This document shows positions 52,603-61,072 of a stretch of 64,000 nucleotides of DNA, piece after piece; within the stretch, counting starts at the first letter, position 1, and every line of letters starts with the position of its first letter. A program made the position numbers and the translations under genes. The stretch spans positions 372,001 through 436,000 of the forward strand of contig CATOSI010000003.1 of the NCBI GenBank assembly GCA_951812505.1, read 5' to 3'. The notes beneath the pieces are model-generated. The model searched no databases. It saw nothing but the letters and a program-made list of their open reading frames with translations, and had not been told where the DNA came from. Origin of the DNA: an uncultured Dehalococcoidia bacterium. Its GTDB lineage: Bacteria > Chloroflexota > Dehalococcoidia > Lucifugimonadales > UBA1123.

Positions 52603-53349
52603 ATGCACCGCTTCTTCGTCAGCCCCGCCGACATCAGCGGCGACACCGTGGCTTTCCCACGAGACCTGTCCCGGCAGATCAGTCGCGTTCTTCGCATGTC
52701 GCCCGGCGACGAAGTAACTGTTCTGGACGACACGGGTTGGGAGTACCTGGCGGCCCTCTCCGTCGTGAACGCGACGCGAGCCGAGGCTCGGATAGTGAGC
52801 CGATACGAAGGACTCGGCGAACCGGCAGTGCGACTAACACTGTACCAGGCCATGATCAGGCCGGAGAGGTTCGAGTGGGCGCTCCAGAAGTGTACCGAAC
52901 TCGGAATCGTGCGATTCGTTCCGTTGATAACCCGCAGGGCCGAGCGCCGGAGCAGGGATGTCTCGGCCAACCGGCGTCAGCGATGGCAGCGCATCATCCG
53001 CGAGGCGGCGGAGCAGTCCCGTCGTTCAAGGCTCCCTGCCTTAGACGAACCACAAACGCTGGAGAAGGCGCTGAAGTCCGCGACCAGGCCTGTACTGATG
53101 GCATGGGAGGCCGAAACTATTCAATCGCTGAAGTCCTCGCTTGAAGGCCGGGCACATAGCGAGGCCGACCTCGGCACACTATCCATCATTGTCGGACCGG
53201 AGGGCGGGTTCGATCACGATGAGGTCGAACTGGCACGAGAATACAACGTGGAAACAGTAGGACTAGGGAATAGAATTCTGCGTTCCGAGACCGCTGCCGT
53301 TACTCTTACGACCGCCATCATGCACGAGTTTGGCGAACTGGAACCGTGA
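52603..53349 (+). CDS. rsmE: 16S rRNA m3U1498 methyltransferase
   Basis: 248 aa SPOUT-class enzyme. N-terminal PUA-like part (1-70) with HRFFVSPADI and HISRVLRM-type RQISRVLRMSPGDEV; the knot region ends with IVGPEGGFDHDEVELA and LGNRILRSETAAVTLTTAI. It methylates U1498 of 16S rRNA. It lies 22 bases after the hypothetical gene and converges on gpsA. Confidence 0.95.
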   Translation: MHRFFVSPADISGDTVAFPRDLSRQISRVLRMSPGDEVTVLDDTGWEYLAALSVVNATRAEARIVSRYEGLGEPAVRLTLYQAMIRPERFEWALQKCTELGIVRFVPLITRRAERRSRDVSANRRQRWQRIIREAAEQSRRSRLPALDEPQTLEKALKSATRPVLMAWEAETIQSLKSSLEGRAHSEADLGTLSIIVGPEGGFDHDEVELAREYNVETVGLGNRILRSETAAVTLTTAIMHEFGELEP

Positions 53350-53366
53350 TCCTTCTCGGAAGCGCG

Positions 53367-54362
53367 TCACTCCGAGGTTGGATCGCGCCCCATCAGATGC
53401 GCGACGGCGTCCAGGGCCGAAATCCTGCCCGACAGGATGTCATGCGTGACCTGGGTTATGGGCATCTCGACACTCAATCTGTCAGCAAGTCCGAGGGCAG
53501 CGGCTGTAGTATTGACGCCCTCGGCTACGTTCTGCATACTCCGGCGTATCTCTTCCAGCGGCTTCCCTGTCGCCAACTGCTCCCCGACGTAGTGGTTCCG
53601 ACTGAGAACGCTGGAACAGGTAGCTACGAGATCTCCCATGCCTGCGAGTCCGGCGAAGGTGGCGGGGTTGGCGCCTGCGGCAACTCCCAGACGAGCAATT
53701 TCGGCGAGACCGCGGGTCATGAAGCCGGACTTGGCGTTGTCGCCAAGTTCCAGGCCGTCGCAGATACCGGCTCCGAGAGCTATGATGTTCTTCAGCGCGC
53801 CGCAGAACTCCACGCCGATAATGTCGTTGTTCGTATATACGCGGAAGACGGAGGAGTTGATAATCGCCTGCGCCTTGAGCGCGGCCCCCGGATCACGAGA
53901 CGCTATCACCGTAGGGGCGGGCATTCCTCGAACTATCTCACTCGCCAGATTCGGGCCTGACAGAGCGCACACGTTACGCTCCGAGCCGGAGGGCATCTCC
54001 TCCGACAGTATCTCGCTCATTCGCTTGCCGGTATTCAGCTCCAGCCCCTTTACCGCGCTGACCACGATACAGCCGGGAGGAATTTGCGCCGCCACTTTGC
54101 GGATGTTGTCCCTGAGCGTGTGGGAGGGAACGGCGATAATGACGACGTCGGAATCGGCGAAAGCGTCCGCGTCGGCGCGGGCGTGCATGGAGTCCGGGAA
54201 AGGGAAGCCCGGAACGAAGCGAGAGTTCTCCCGCCGCGACTCGAGCATGAGGGCTTCGTCCTCGGTTCTTGCCAACAGGCGAACGTCGTGTCCCTCCCTT
54301 GCCAGGATGATTCCCAGGGTGGTTCCCCAACTGGTGGCGCCAACCACCGTCACGACAGACAT
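53367..54362 (-). CDS. gpsA: NAD(P)H-dependent glycerol-3-phosphate dehydrogenase
   Basis: 331 aa from ATG 54362; an upstream TTG at 54401 would overlap plsY. Rossmann loop VVGATSWGTTLGIILAREG near the N-terminus; catalytic Lys region AVKGLE; ALKNIIALGAGICDGLELGDN and SGFMTRGLAEI are family-defining. It makes sn-glycerol-3-phosphate for phospholipids, the substrate of PlsY encoded just upstream. Confidence 0.95.
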   Translation of the reverse strand: MSVVTVVGATSWGTTLGIILAREGHDVRLLARTEDEALMLESRRENSRFVPGFPFPDSMHARADADAFADSDVVIIAVPSHTLRDNIRKVAAQIPPGCIVVSAVKGLELNTGKRMSEILSEEMPSGSERNVCALSGPNLASEIVRGMPAPTVIASRDPGAALKAQAIINSSVFRVYTNNDIIGVEFCGALKNIIALGAGICDGLELGDNAKSGFMTRGLAEIARLGVAAGANPATFAGLAGMGDLVATCSSVLSRNHYVGEQLATGKPLEEIRRSMQNVAEGVNTTAAALGLADRLSVEMPITQVTHDILSGRISALDAVAHLMGRDPTSE

Positions 54363-54378
54363 AACAGGCGCGCCCCGG

Positions 54379-55002
54379 CTAGTGGCTTCCGCCAAGGTCA
54401 ACGCTCTGGCCTATCTTGCGCTCGGTTCCATCGAGCAGTCTGCGGATGTTATCCCAGTGCCTGACGACGATCAGTGTGCCGCCGACAACGCCGTACCAGC
54501 TATACGCGAGGGGCTCCCATCCCAGAACGGCCAGGACTATCAGCGCCAGAGAACCCAGTGAGGCGGCCATTATCGAGCCTAGAGAGACGTATCGCGTGAA
54601 CGCTACCAGCGACAGACCGATCAGCGTTGCGATAAGGCCCGCGATTGGGGACAGTATGAGAAGGCCGCCCCAGCCGGAAGCGGTGCCGCGCCCGCCCCGG
54701 AACTTGATGAAGACCGGCCAGTTATGACCGAACAGAACCGCAAGCGCGGCAGCAGCCTCGACTCCGTATGAGTCAAAGAACAGGCGCGCTATTACAACGG
54801 CGAACACTCCTTTGCCCATGTCGAGAAGCAGGACTACGGCGGCGGCAGTCTTGCCCGATGTCCTGAGGACGTTGGTCATGCCGATCTTGCCGCTGCCATA
54901 GTCTCGAACGTCCACGTTCGCGACCAGCCTTCCAGCGATTAGGCCAAACGGCACCGACCCCAGCAGATAGGCGAGCGGAACCAGAATCAGGTAGTCGGTC
55001 AT
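54379..55002 (-). CDS. plsY: Glycerol-3-phosphate acyltransferase PlsY
   Basis: 207 aa membrane enzyme with five helices. Conserved motifs: YLLGSVPFGLIAGR, DYGSGKIGMTNVLRTSGK, FGHNWPVFIKFRGGRGTASGWG (given in parts: GHNWPVF, KFRGGRGTASG). It transfers an acyl group from acyl-phosphate to glycerol-3-phosphate. Its ATG overlaps the der stop by 4 bases. A der-plsY-gpsA order is common in Chloroflexota and Firmicutes. Confidence 0.94.
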   Translation of the reverse strand: MTDYLILVPLAYLLGSVPFGLIAGRLVANVDVRDYGSGKIGMTNVLRTSGKTAAAVVLLLDMGKGVFAVVIARLFFDSYGVEAAAALAVLFGHNWPVFIKFRGGRGTASGWGGLLILSPIAGLIATLIGLSLVAFTRYVSLGSIMAASLGSLALIVLAVLGWEPLAYSWYGVVGGTLIVVRHWDNIRRLLDGTERKIGQSVDLGGSH

Positions 55003-56318
55003 GTCCGTCTCCTTCCCCTGAACCTCATCTTGAGGGGACTTCCGCGGAAGTCGTATGCCTGCCTTATCCTGTTTTCGAGGTATCTCTCGTAGGAGAAGTG
55101 GATCGAGTCGGCGCGGTTGACGAAGAAGGTGAATCTGGGTGGGGCTATCTCGTCCTGAGTGACGCTGTATATCTTGAGGGTGCGGCCCCGAATTCCAGTG
55201 GGCGGATGCTCGGCGACGGCGCCCATGACAGTGCGACGCAGTTCAGGTCGAGGTACATCCTTCGTCCACTCGCCGAATACGTCAACCGCCGTGTCGAGCA
55301 GTTCTTCGAGCCCGGTCGAATTGAGGGCGGACGTGAAGCACACGGGCGCGTATGTGGCGAACTTGAACCTCTGGCGAAGAAGCGCCTCTATCTCGCGCTT
55401 GGTGACACCTTTGCCATCGAGCAGGTCCCACTTGTTGACACCCAGCACGAAGCCCTTGTAGCTGTCCAGGATGTATCCGGCCACATGAGTGTCCTGGGAG
55501 GTGGCGGGTTCCATCGCATCCATGAGCAGGATTACCACGTCGGCCCTGTCAATCGCGCGAACCGAGCGAATGACGCTGTACTTCTCTATCCCGGTGCCTA
55601 TCTTGCCCCGCCGCCGTATGCCGGCGGTGTCTATCAACAGGATGTCCTTGTCTTGATAGTTAATCAGGGTGTCAATCGTGTCTCGCGTTGTGCCCGGCAC
55701 GTCGCTCACGATGGAGCGGTTTTCGCCGGTGAGCGCGTTGAGCAGCATGGACTTGCCCACGTTTGGCCTGCCGACGATGGCCAGCCGAATGTCGGCTTCG
55801 GGTTCGGGAAATTCGGGTTCGAGCGGGAAGCTCCTCAGAACCTCCTCCATTACGTCGTCTAGGCCGAGGTTGTGATAGCCGCTTATCGGGTAAGGCTCGC
55901 CCAGTCCGAGTTCGTAGAACTCAGGCGCGCCAATCGCCTTGCTGTCGGTATCAACCTTGTTCACGGCAAGTACGACGGGCTTGTAACCCTGCCTCAGCAC
56001 CTCCGCCACCTCGATGTCGGAGACGGTCACGCCCTGCGTTACGTCCACTACCATGATGATGACGTCGGCATCCTCGATTGCGGTCTCGACCTGGAACCGC
56101 ACCTGTCGCCACAGATCGGTGTCCGGGAACGTCTCAAGGCCGCCGGTGTCAACCAGAATGAAGGGGTGGTCGGCCCACATCGTCTCCATGGTGACTCTGT
56201 CACGGGTCGTGCCGGACTGCTTGGAAACGATTGCCACGCTTCGCCCTACCAGCCTGTTGAACAGGGTGGACTTGCCGACGTTGGGGCGTCCGACTATTGC
56301 TACTACGGGTTTGGGCAT
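54999..56318 (-). CDS. der: GTPase Der (EngA)
   Basis: 439 aa ribosome-assembly GTPase with two G domains: first P-loop GRPNVGKSTLFNRL (about 8-21) with NKVD, second GRPNVGKSMLLNALTG (about 180-195) with NKWD. The C-terminal KH-like domain ends in RIRQAYDFRGSPLKMRFRGRRR. The length is typical. It precedes plsY with an overlap. Confidence 0.95.
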   Translation of the reverse strand: MPKPVVAIVGRPNVGKSTLFNRLVGRSVAIVSKQSGTTRDRVTMETMWADHPFILVDTGGLETFPDTDLWRQVRFQVETAIEDADVIIMVVDVTQGVTVSDIEVAEVLRQGYKPVVLAVNKVDTDSKAIGAPEFYELGLGEPYPISGYHNLGLDDVMEEVLRSFPLEPEFPEPEADIRLAIVGRPNVGKSMLLNALTGENRSIVSDVPGTTRDTIDTLINYQDKDILLIDTAGIRRRGKIGTGIEKYSVIRSVRAIDRADVVILLMDAMEPATSQDTHVAGYILDSYKGFVLGVNKWDLLDGKGVTKREIEALLRQRFKFATYAPVCFTSALNSTGLEELLDTAVDVFGEWTKDVPRPELRRTVMGAVAEHPPTGIRGRTLKIYSVTQDEIAPPRFTFFVNRADSIHFSYERYLENRIRQAYDFRGSPLKMRFRGRRRT

Positions 56319-56325
56319 TATCAGC

Positions 56326-56359
56326 CAATTCTCAATTATCAGTTGTCAATTATCAATTG
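56326..56359. repeat. R5 AT-rich repeat between argF and der
   Basis: CAATTCTCAATTATCAGTTG then TCAATTATCAATTG. An AT-rich dispersed unit that overlaps the last codons of argF. Confidence 0.5.
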
Positions 56360-57270
56360 CTGGTCAGGAGTTCGGCTAGGATGGCTTTCTGGGCGTGGAG
56401 GCGGTTTTCGGCTTGGTCGAACACTACGGACTGCGGGTGGTCGAGCATATCGTCTTCTATTTCCTCGCCCCGATGCGCGGGCATATCGTGCATGAAGACG
56501 GCGCCGTCATCGGCTCTCTCCATTAGGCCGGCGCCCACTCGGTAACTCTCGAATATCGCGCGACGTTCGTCAGCCTCTTCCTCGTCGCCCATGCTGATCC
56601 ACACGTCAGTATAGACTATATCTGCGCCCTCCACCGCCTCTTCGGGCGATTCGGTCCAGCGTAGCTTCGTCTCTTTCTCGGCAGCGCGCCTCTCCGCGGT
56701 TTCCCAAGAGATGTCGGGCACCTTGTACTTTGGAGGGGAGGCGATGGCGAAGTTGGCCCCGACCGAGGAACAGGCTATCGCAAGGCTGGAGGCGATATTG
56801 TTGCCGTCTCCAACGTATGCGATGTTGAGTCCAGACAGGTCGCCCTTGTGCTCGCTCATCGTGAGCAGGTCGCCGATTGCCTGGCAGGGATGGGCGAGGT
56901 CGGAGAGGGCATTTACGACAGGTACGGCGGAGTATTCCGAGAGAATCTCCAGGTTTCGGTGCGAGAAGACCCGTGCGACAATGATATCCACGAGGCGGTC
57001 GAGGACTCGCGCGACGTCTTCGGCGGGTTCCCTTGTTCCGAGGCCAACGTCCGACTGACTCAGGTATATGCAGGAGCCGCCCATCTGCTTTACACCAACC
57101 TCGAAGCTGACTCGCGTTCGGAGAGAGGGCTTTTCGAAGAGAAGGGCGGCGACCTTGCCGTCCATGGCTTTGGGTGTAACACCTTCTTTCATCGCGCGGG
57201 CTTTAGCGACTATCTCGGCGACCTCGTCGGATGCGAGGTCGCCGAGCCACAGAAAGTCATTGAGTTTCAT
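56353..57270 (-). CDS. argF: Ornithine carbamoyltransferase
   Basis: 305 aa. Carbamoyl-phosphate motif KPSLRTRVSFEVGVKQMGG and HPCQAIGDLLTM; ornithine loop region DVWISMGDEEE. The usual HCLPAHRG motif reads HDMPAHRGEE, with Asp in place of the ornithine-contacting Cys, which is notable though the fold is intact. It makes citrulline for arginine biosynthesis. No other arg gene is adjacent; it heads a likely argF-der-plsY-gpsA transcript. Confidence 0.9.
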   Translation of the reverse strand: MKLNDFLWLGDLASDEVAEIVAKARAMKEGVTPKAMDGKVAALLFEKPSLRTRVSFEVGVKQMGGSCIYLSQSDVGLGTREPAEDVARVLDRLVDIIVARVFSHRNLEILSEYSAVPVVNALSDLAHPCQAIGDLLTMSEHKGDLSGLNIAYVGDGNNIASSLAIACSSVGANFAIASPPKYKVPDISWETAERRAAEKETKLRWTESPEEAVEGADIVYTDVWISMGDEEEADERRAIFESYRVGAGLMERADDGAVFMHDMPAHRGEEIEDDMLDHPQSVVFDQAENRLHAQKAILAELLTSN

Positions 57271-57633
57271 TGTTCCGCCTTGCTTATTGATATTCGATGC
57301 GTGGCTGATAGTTTACAGTAATCAGTGGTCAGTTGTTAGTTTTAAGTGATTAGGAAGTTGTTTCCGCCTAGTCCAGAGCGGCCAGTCGTATTTTACGTAC
57401 GTAAAGACGTGAACTGGCAGTTGGCTTGCCAGTTCGTCAAAAGTGTGTCGTTAAGGGAAACCGGACATCAATTTTCAATTAACAATTAGGGATTGAGGAT
57501 TGAGGCTATGCCATGATGGAATGGAGAATCGCCAGCGACCAGATTGGGGGAAAGGAGAGTCTGAAGCAGGATGATAAGGAGGACGGGTCGTTGTTGAGTG
57601 GGGAAGTATAAAATATCAAGTCGAGAGGAGGAT
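57271..57633. other. Divergent intergenic region, no gene supported
   Basis: 363 bases between argF and the nitrilase gene. It has R5-type AT-rich units (AGTAATCAGTGGTCAGTTGT near 57317; CAATTTTCAATTAACAATTA near 57470-57490). No RNA gene is visible. Confidence 0.5.
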
Positions 57634-58395
57634 ATGACAGGTATGAGGCTCGCGCTGGTACAGATGAGATGCGAGAAGGCGGCCATCGCAGACAACGTGC
57701 GGCGCATGGTTGCTCTTCTGGACAGGGCGGAGGAGCTGTCAGTGGACATCGTTTGCTTCCCTGAGATGAACATAACGGGCTACGTGGCTCCACCTAAGTT
57801 CCCGGAGGCGGTGATCGGCTGGGACGACGCCCGGCTGGACCCGCTGTATGAGTGGTCCGAAGGTAGTCGAGCGTCCATAGTGGCTGGAATCGTGGAGAGC
57901 AACGCGGACGGGATGCCGTTCGTGTCGCAGGCGGTGATCCGGCGCGGGAAGGTGGTTGGGAACTATCGCAAGATCAACATAGTGGAGGACGAGGCGGTGA
58001 TGTTTTCTCCAGGATCGGATGCGCTGGCGCTCGATCACGACGGTCTGAAGTTCGGGGTCCTTACGTGTGCGGACCAGGAGCGCGAGGACCTTTTCGCGCT
58101 TTGCGCCCGTGAGGGAGCGGGACTGGTCCTGCTGCCCTCGGCTCCGGGGCTGTTCGGGGCGCAGGCAGGGCGAAATTGGAGGTCGGGGTACGAGTGGTGG
58201 CGTGAGACGTGCAGGAACGGGATAGGAAGCTACGCGAGGCGGCTGGGGATCTGGACGGCCTCCACGTCGCAGGCGGGTCGGACTATTGACGAGGACTTTC
58301 CCGGTGGCGGATACATTTTCGACGAGCGCGGGAGGCTGGTGGCGGAAACGGAGGACTGGTCGGAGGGAATGATCGTTGGAGAGGTTAGAGTGTGA
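57634..58395 (+). CDS. Carbon-nitrogen hydrolase (nitrilase superfamily)
   Basis: 253 aa if started at ATG 57634; ATG 57643 is equally possible, since AGGAGG lies 2 and 11 bases before them respectively. Catalytic triad Glu in CFPEMNITGY, Lys in NYRKINIVEDE and Cys in VLTCADQERED. It cleaves a C-N bond in an amide, carbamoyl or nitrile compound. A branch such as N-carbamoylputrescine amidase or omega-amidase cannot be chosen. It converges on trmD 8 bases away. Confidence 0.88.
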   Translation: MTGMRLALVQMRCEKAAIADNVRRMVALLDRAEELSVDIVCFPEMNITGYVAPPKFPEAVIGWDDARLDPLYEWSEGSRASIVAGIVESNADGMPFVSQAVIRRGKVVGNYRKINIVEDEAVMFSPGSDALALDHDGLKFGVLTCADQEREDLFALCAREGAGLVLLPSAPGLFGAQAGRNWRSGYEWWRETCRNGIGSYARRLGIWTASTSQAGRTIDEDFPGGGYIFDERGRLVAETEDWSEGMIVGEVRV

Positions 58396-58403
58396 AATGG
58401 GAT

Positions 58404-59153
58404 TTATGACAGTTCCGATAACTCCCGGAGGAAGCGGAGGTCTTCTTCGGTGAGTTCGCCTTCGGTGAGACTGTCGAGGAGGTCGGGGCGGTTCAGGTAT
58501 GTTCGGCGAAGCGATTCCCTGCGCTGCCATCGAGCGATTTCGGCGTGGTGGCCGGAGAGCAGGATTTCGGGAACGTCCCAGTCGCGGAAGGTCTCAGGAC
58601 GTGTATATATCGGGTGCTGAAGCAGTCCTGTGGTGAAAGAGTCGTTGGCGGGCGACTCGGCAGAACCCATCACGCCGGGCAGAAGACGCGACACAGCCTC
58701 GATAATCACCATGGCGGCGAGTTCTCCGCCGCCCAGAACGTAGTCGCCTATGCTGATTGAGTCGGTGGACAGGTGAAGGGCGACACGCTCGTCAACGCCC
58801 TCGTAGCGTCCGCATATAAGCGCGATTTCGTCGTGGTAGGACAGTTCTTCGGCGACGGCCTGGGTAAATGTCCGCCCCTGTGGAGTCAGCATTATCACGG
58901 GGGACGATTCGCCCAGTTCGCCTGAGGCTCGAATCGCTTCCACAGCCTCGAACAGGGGCGCGGGTTTCATAACCATTCCCGGGCCGCCTCCGTAGGGATA
59001 GTCGTCCACCGTACGGTGACGGTCGTGGGTGTAGTCTCGGATATCGTGAAGGTTTACCGACACGACCTCTCGATCCTGCGCGCGCGCCAGAATGCCTTCT
59101 CCGAGGTAGGAGCCGAACATTGCGGGAAACAGCGTGAGTACGTGGAAGCGCAT
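58404..59153 (-). CDS. trmD: tRNA (guanine-N1-)-methyltransferase
   Basis: 249 aa SPOUT methyltransferase that forms m1G37 in tRNA. FHVLTLFPAMFGSYLGEGIL opening, DDYPYGGGPGMVMKPAPLFEA, LICGRYEGVDERV and SIGDYVLGGGELAAMVIIEA are all canonical. rimM, rpsP and rplS, the usual partners, are not adjacent here. Confidence 0.96.
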   Translation of the reverse strand: MRFHVLTLFPAMFGSYLGEGILARAQDREVVSVNLHDIRDYTHDRHRTVDDYPYGGGPGMVMKPAPLFEAVEAIRASGELGESSPVIMLTPQGRTFTQAVAEELSYHDEIALICGRYEGVDERVALHLSTDSISIGDYVLGGGELAAMVIIEAVSRLLPGVMGSAESPANDSFTTGLLQHPIYTRPETFRDWDVPEILLSGHHAEIARWQRRESLRRTYLNRPDLLDSLTEGELTEEDLRFLRELSELS

Positions 59154-59159
59154 GGGGGC

Positions 59160-59271
59160 TCAATTATCAGTTATCAATTTTGGGGACAGTAGGGAGACGA
59201 TTTCAGAAGTGGGGTTATAGTAACCACAAAGCGGCCAATTCCTGGATTCCCGCCTTCGCGGGAATGACGAT
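59160..59271. repeat. R5 unit followed by extended R1 unit
   Basis: CAATTATCAGTTATCAATTT (59161 onward) is followed by the 78-bp extended R1 element (59193-59271) that matches 37267-37344, including GACGATTTCAGAAGTGGGG, ACAAAGCGGCCAATTCCTGG and TTCCCGCCTTCGCGGGAATG. It separates mogA from trmD. Confidence 0.65.
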
Positions 59272-59314
59272 ATGAAAATGAAAGACCCTGCAGTAGGCAG
59301 TCGTGAATTGTCAG

Positions 59315-59818
59315 TCATGGGTTGGCGTGGGTTCGCCAGCCTCGGATCATCTCCAGGGCATGGGGCATCGAGGAAAGCGCCACCTCCAGGGTCTCGCGGA
59401 CGCCGGTGGGGCTGCCGGGCAGGTTGACTATCAGACATCCATTACGGACGCCCACGACTCCGCGGCTGAGCATGGCGAAAGGGGTGTTCTTGAGCGTCTC
59501 CATCCGCATGGCCTCGGCTATGCCGGGTGCCTCGATGTCTATGACAGAACGGGTGGCTTCGGGGGTGACGTCTCTTGGTCCGAGGCCGGTGCCGCCGGTG
59601 GTCAGGACGACGTCCACATCGGCGGAGTCGCACCACCGGACCAGCCGCGCGGCTATGTCTGAGCGCTCGTCGGGAACGATGCGCCGGTCCACCTGTTGGA
59701 ATCCGGCGGCGTCCATCATTTGGACAATAGCGTCGCCGCTGGCGTCCTCGGCCCGCTCTCCGGCGGACCCGGAGTCGCTTATCGTAAGGACCGCAAAACG
59801 GAAATTGGTATCAGTCAT
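59315..59818 (-). CDS. Molybdopterin adenylyltransferase (MogA/MoaB family)
   Basis: 167 aa. FAVLTISDSGSAGERAEDASG opening, VVLTTGGTGLGPRDVTPEAT active-site region and GCLIVNLPGSPTGVRETLE are diagnostic. It activates molybdopterin by adenylylation before metal insertion, so the cell makes molybdenum cofactor although the molybdoenzyme gene at 6-7.5 kb is broken. Confidence 0.92.
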   Translation of the reverse strand: MTDTNFRFAVLTISDSGSAGERAEDASGDAIVQMMDAAGFQQVDRRIVPDERSDIAARLVRWCDSADVDVVLTTGGTGLGPRDVTPEATRSVIDIEAPGIAEAMRMETLKNTPFAMLSRGVVGVRNGCLIVNLPGSPTGVRETLEVALSSMPHALEMIRGWRTHANP

Positions 59819-60112
59819 TCTTATACTCTTCTAAAAAATGGGCTAATTGCTCTCAGTACACCTTGCATACTTAATACTATCAAAGAGAAACTTGAGATAC
59901 AGTGCCATATTTCCATTCGGAACAAGAAGATTTCGTCCAGTTCGGACATGGATCGCATTTTATGTTATCGCTTCTGCCGAATGGTCCGGGTATTCAATGG
60001 AAAAGTAACAGGGAAGCCGGACACTTCGAGTCTCGCCCTCTTGGGCAAGGCCGCTGCCTGCGGACGCAGGGGCTGTCGAAGTAACGGCGCCAACGGTGGA
60101 AGAAGGCAAGAT

Positions 60113-61072
60113 ATGACCAGCCTCGCCAATGAGATAGACGCGCCCCGTATTACGGAGCCCGCGCATACGCCAGTGATGGTCCAGGAGATGCTGCTAGCGC
60201 TCGCGCCGGTCGAGGGCGGTTCGTTCATTGACTGCAACCTGGGGGAAGGCGGACACACCGAAGCGATTCTGAATGGAGTCCGCAGCGCGAGAGTTCTGGG
60301 AATAGACTTAGACTATGACGCCCTGATGAGGGCTTCTGAACGCCTGTCGAAGTGGACATCCCAACTGACTCTGCACCATGGTAACTTTGCGGACTTGTAC
60401 AAGATAGCCAGTTCCTATCGCCACGTGCCGGTGTCGGGAGTCCTGTTCGATCTGGGGCTATCCTCAGCGCAGTTGGACACGCCCGACAGGGGGTTCAGCT
60501 TCAGGCACGAAGGTCGGCTGGATATGCGGTTCAATCACAGTACCGGAATCAGCGCGCACGACATAGTGAACCGCTGGTCGGTGGAAGAGCTTGAGAGCTT
60601 GATCCACGATCTCGGGGAGGAGCCCAGGGCGGGCAGAGTGGCAAGAGGCATTGTCAGGAATCGCCCGATAGAGACGACCCTAGAATTGGCGACCGTGGTG
60701 ATAAAGGCCCTGAACTGGCCAACGTACAGCCGAATTCACCCTGCGACGCGCACCTTCCAGGCGCTGAGAATGGCAGTGAACGAGGAGAAAGAGAACCTGG
60801 AACGGGGGCTGGAGGAAGCGGTGCTGTCCCTGAATTCCGGCGGTCGTCTCGTGGTCATAAGTTACCACTCGGTTGAAGATCGTATAGTGAAGAATTTTAT
60901 ACGGCGCAGCGCCGCTTCCTGTATATGCCCGCCGTCTTTGCCCGAGTGCGTGTGCAATAGCTCGCCCACCCTTACGCCGATCAACAAGAGGGTGATCAAG
61001 CCCACAGTCTCAGAAACACAAGATAATCCCAGAGCGCGCAGCGCCAGAATGCGCGTCGCCGAGAGGATATAA
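60113..61072 (+). CDS. rsmH: 16S rRNA m4C1402 methyltransferase RsmH
   Basis: 319 aa from ATG 60113 (GAAGAAGG upstream). HTPVMVQEMLLAL, SFIDCNLGEGGHTEAIL (SAM loop), FDLGLSSAQLDTPDRGFSFRHEGRLDMR (parts: FDLGLSSAQLD, GFSFRHEGRLDMR) and ISYHSVEDRIVKNF are canonical. It is the first gene of a short division cluster; no mraZ precedes it, and ftsA starts on the base after its stop. Confidence 0.95.
   Translation: MTSLANEIDAPRITEPAHTPVMVQEMLLALAPVEGGSFIDCNLGEGGHTEAILNGVRSARVLGIDLDYDALMRASERLSKWTSQLTLHHGNFADLYKIASSYRHVPVSGVLFDLGLSSAQLDTPDRGFSFRHEGRLDMRFNHSTGISAHDIVNRWSVEELESLIHDLGEEPRAGRVARGIVRNRPIETTLELATVVIKALNWPTYSRIHPATRTFQALRMAVNEEKENLERGLEEAVLSLNSGGRLVVISYHSVEDRIVKNFIRRSAASCICPPSLPECVCNSSPTLTPINKRVIKPTVSETQDNPRARSARMRVAERI

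Noticed and set aside
59696..60112. N-terminal extension of RsmH
   Set aside because: Family-length RsmH starts at 60113 with GAAGAAGG upstream; the earlier part crosses the mogA promoter region and has no conserved sequence.
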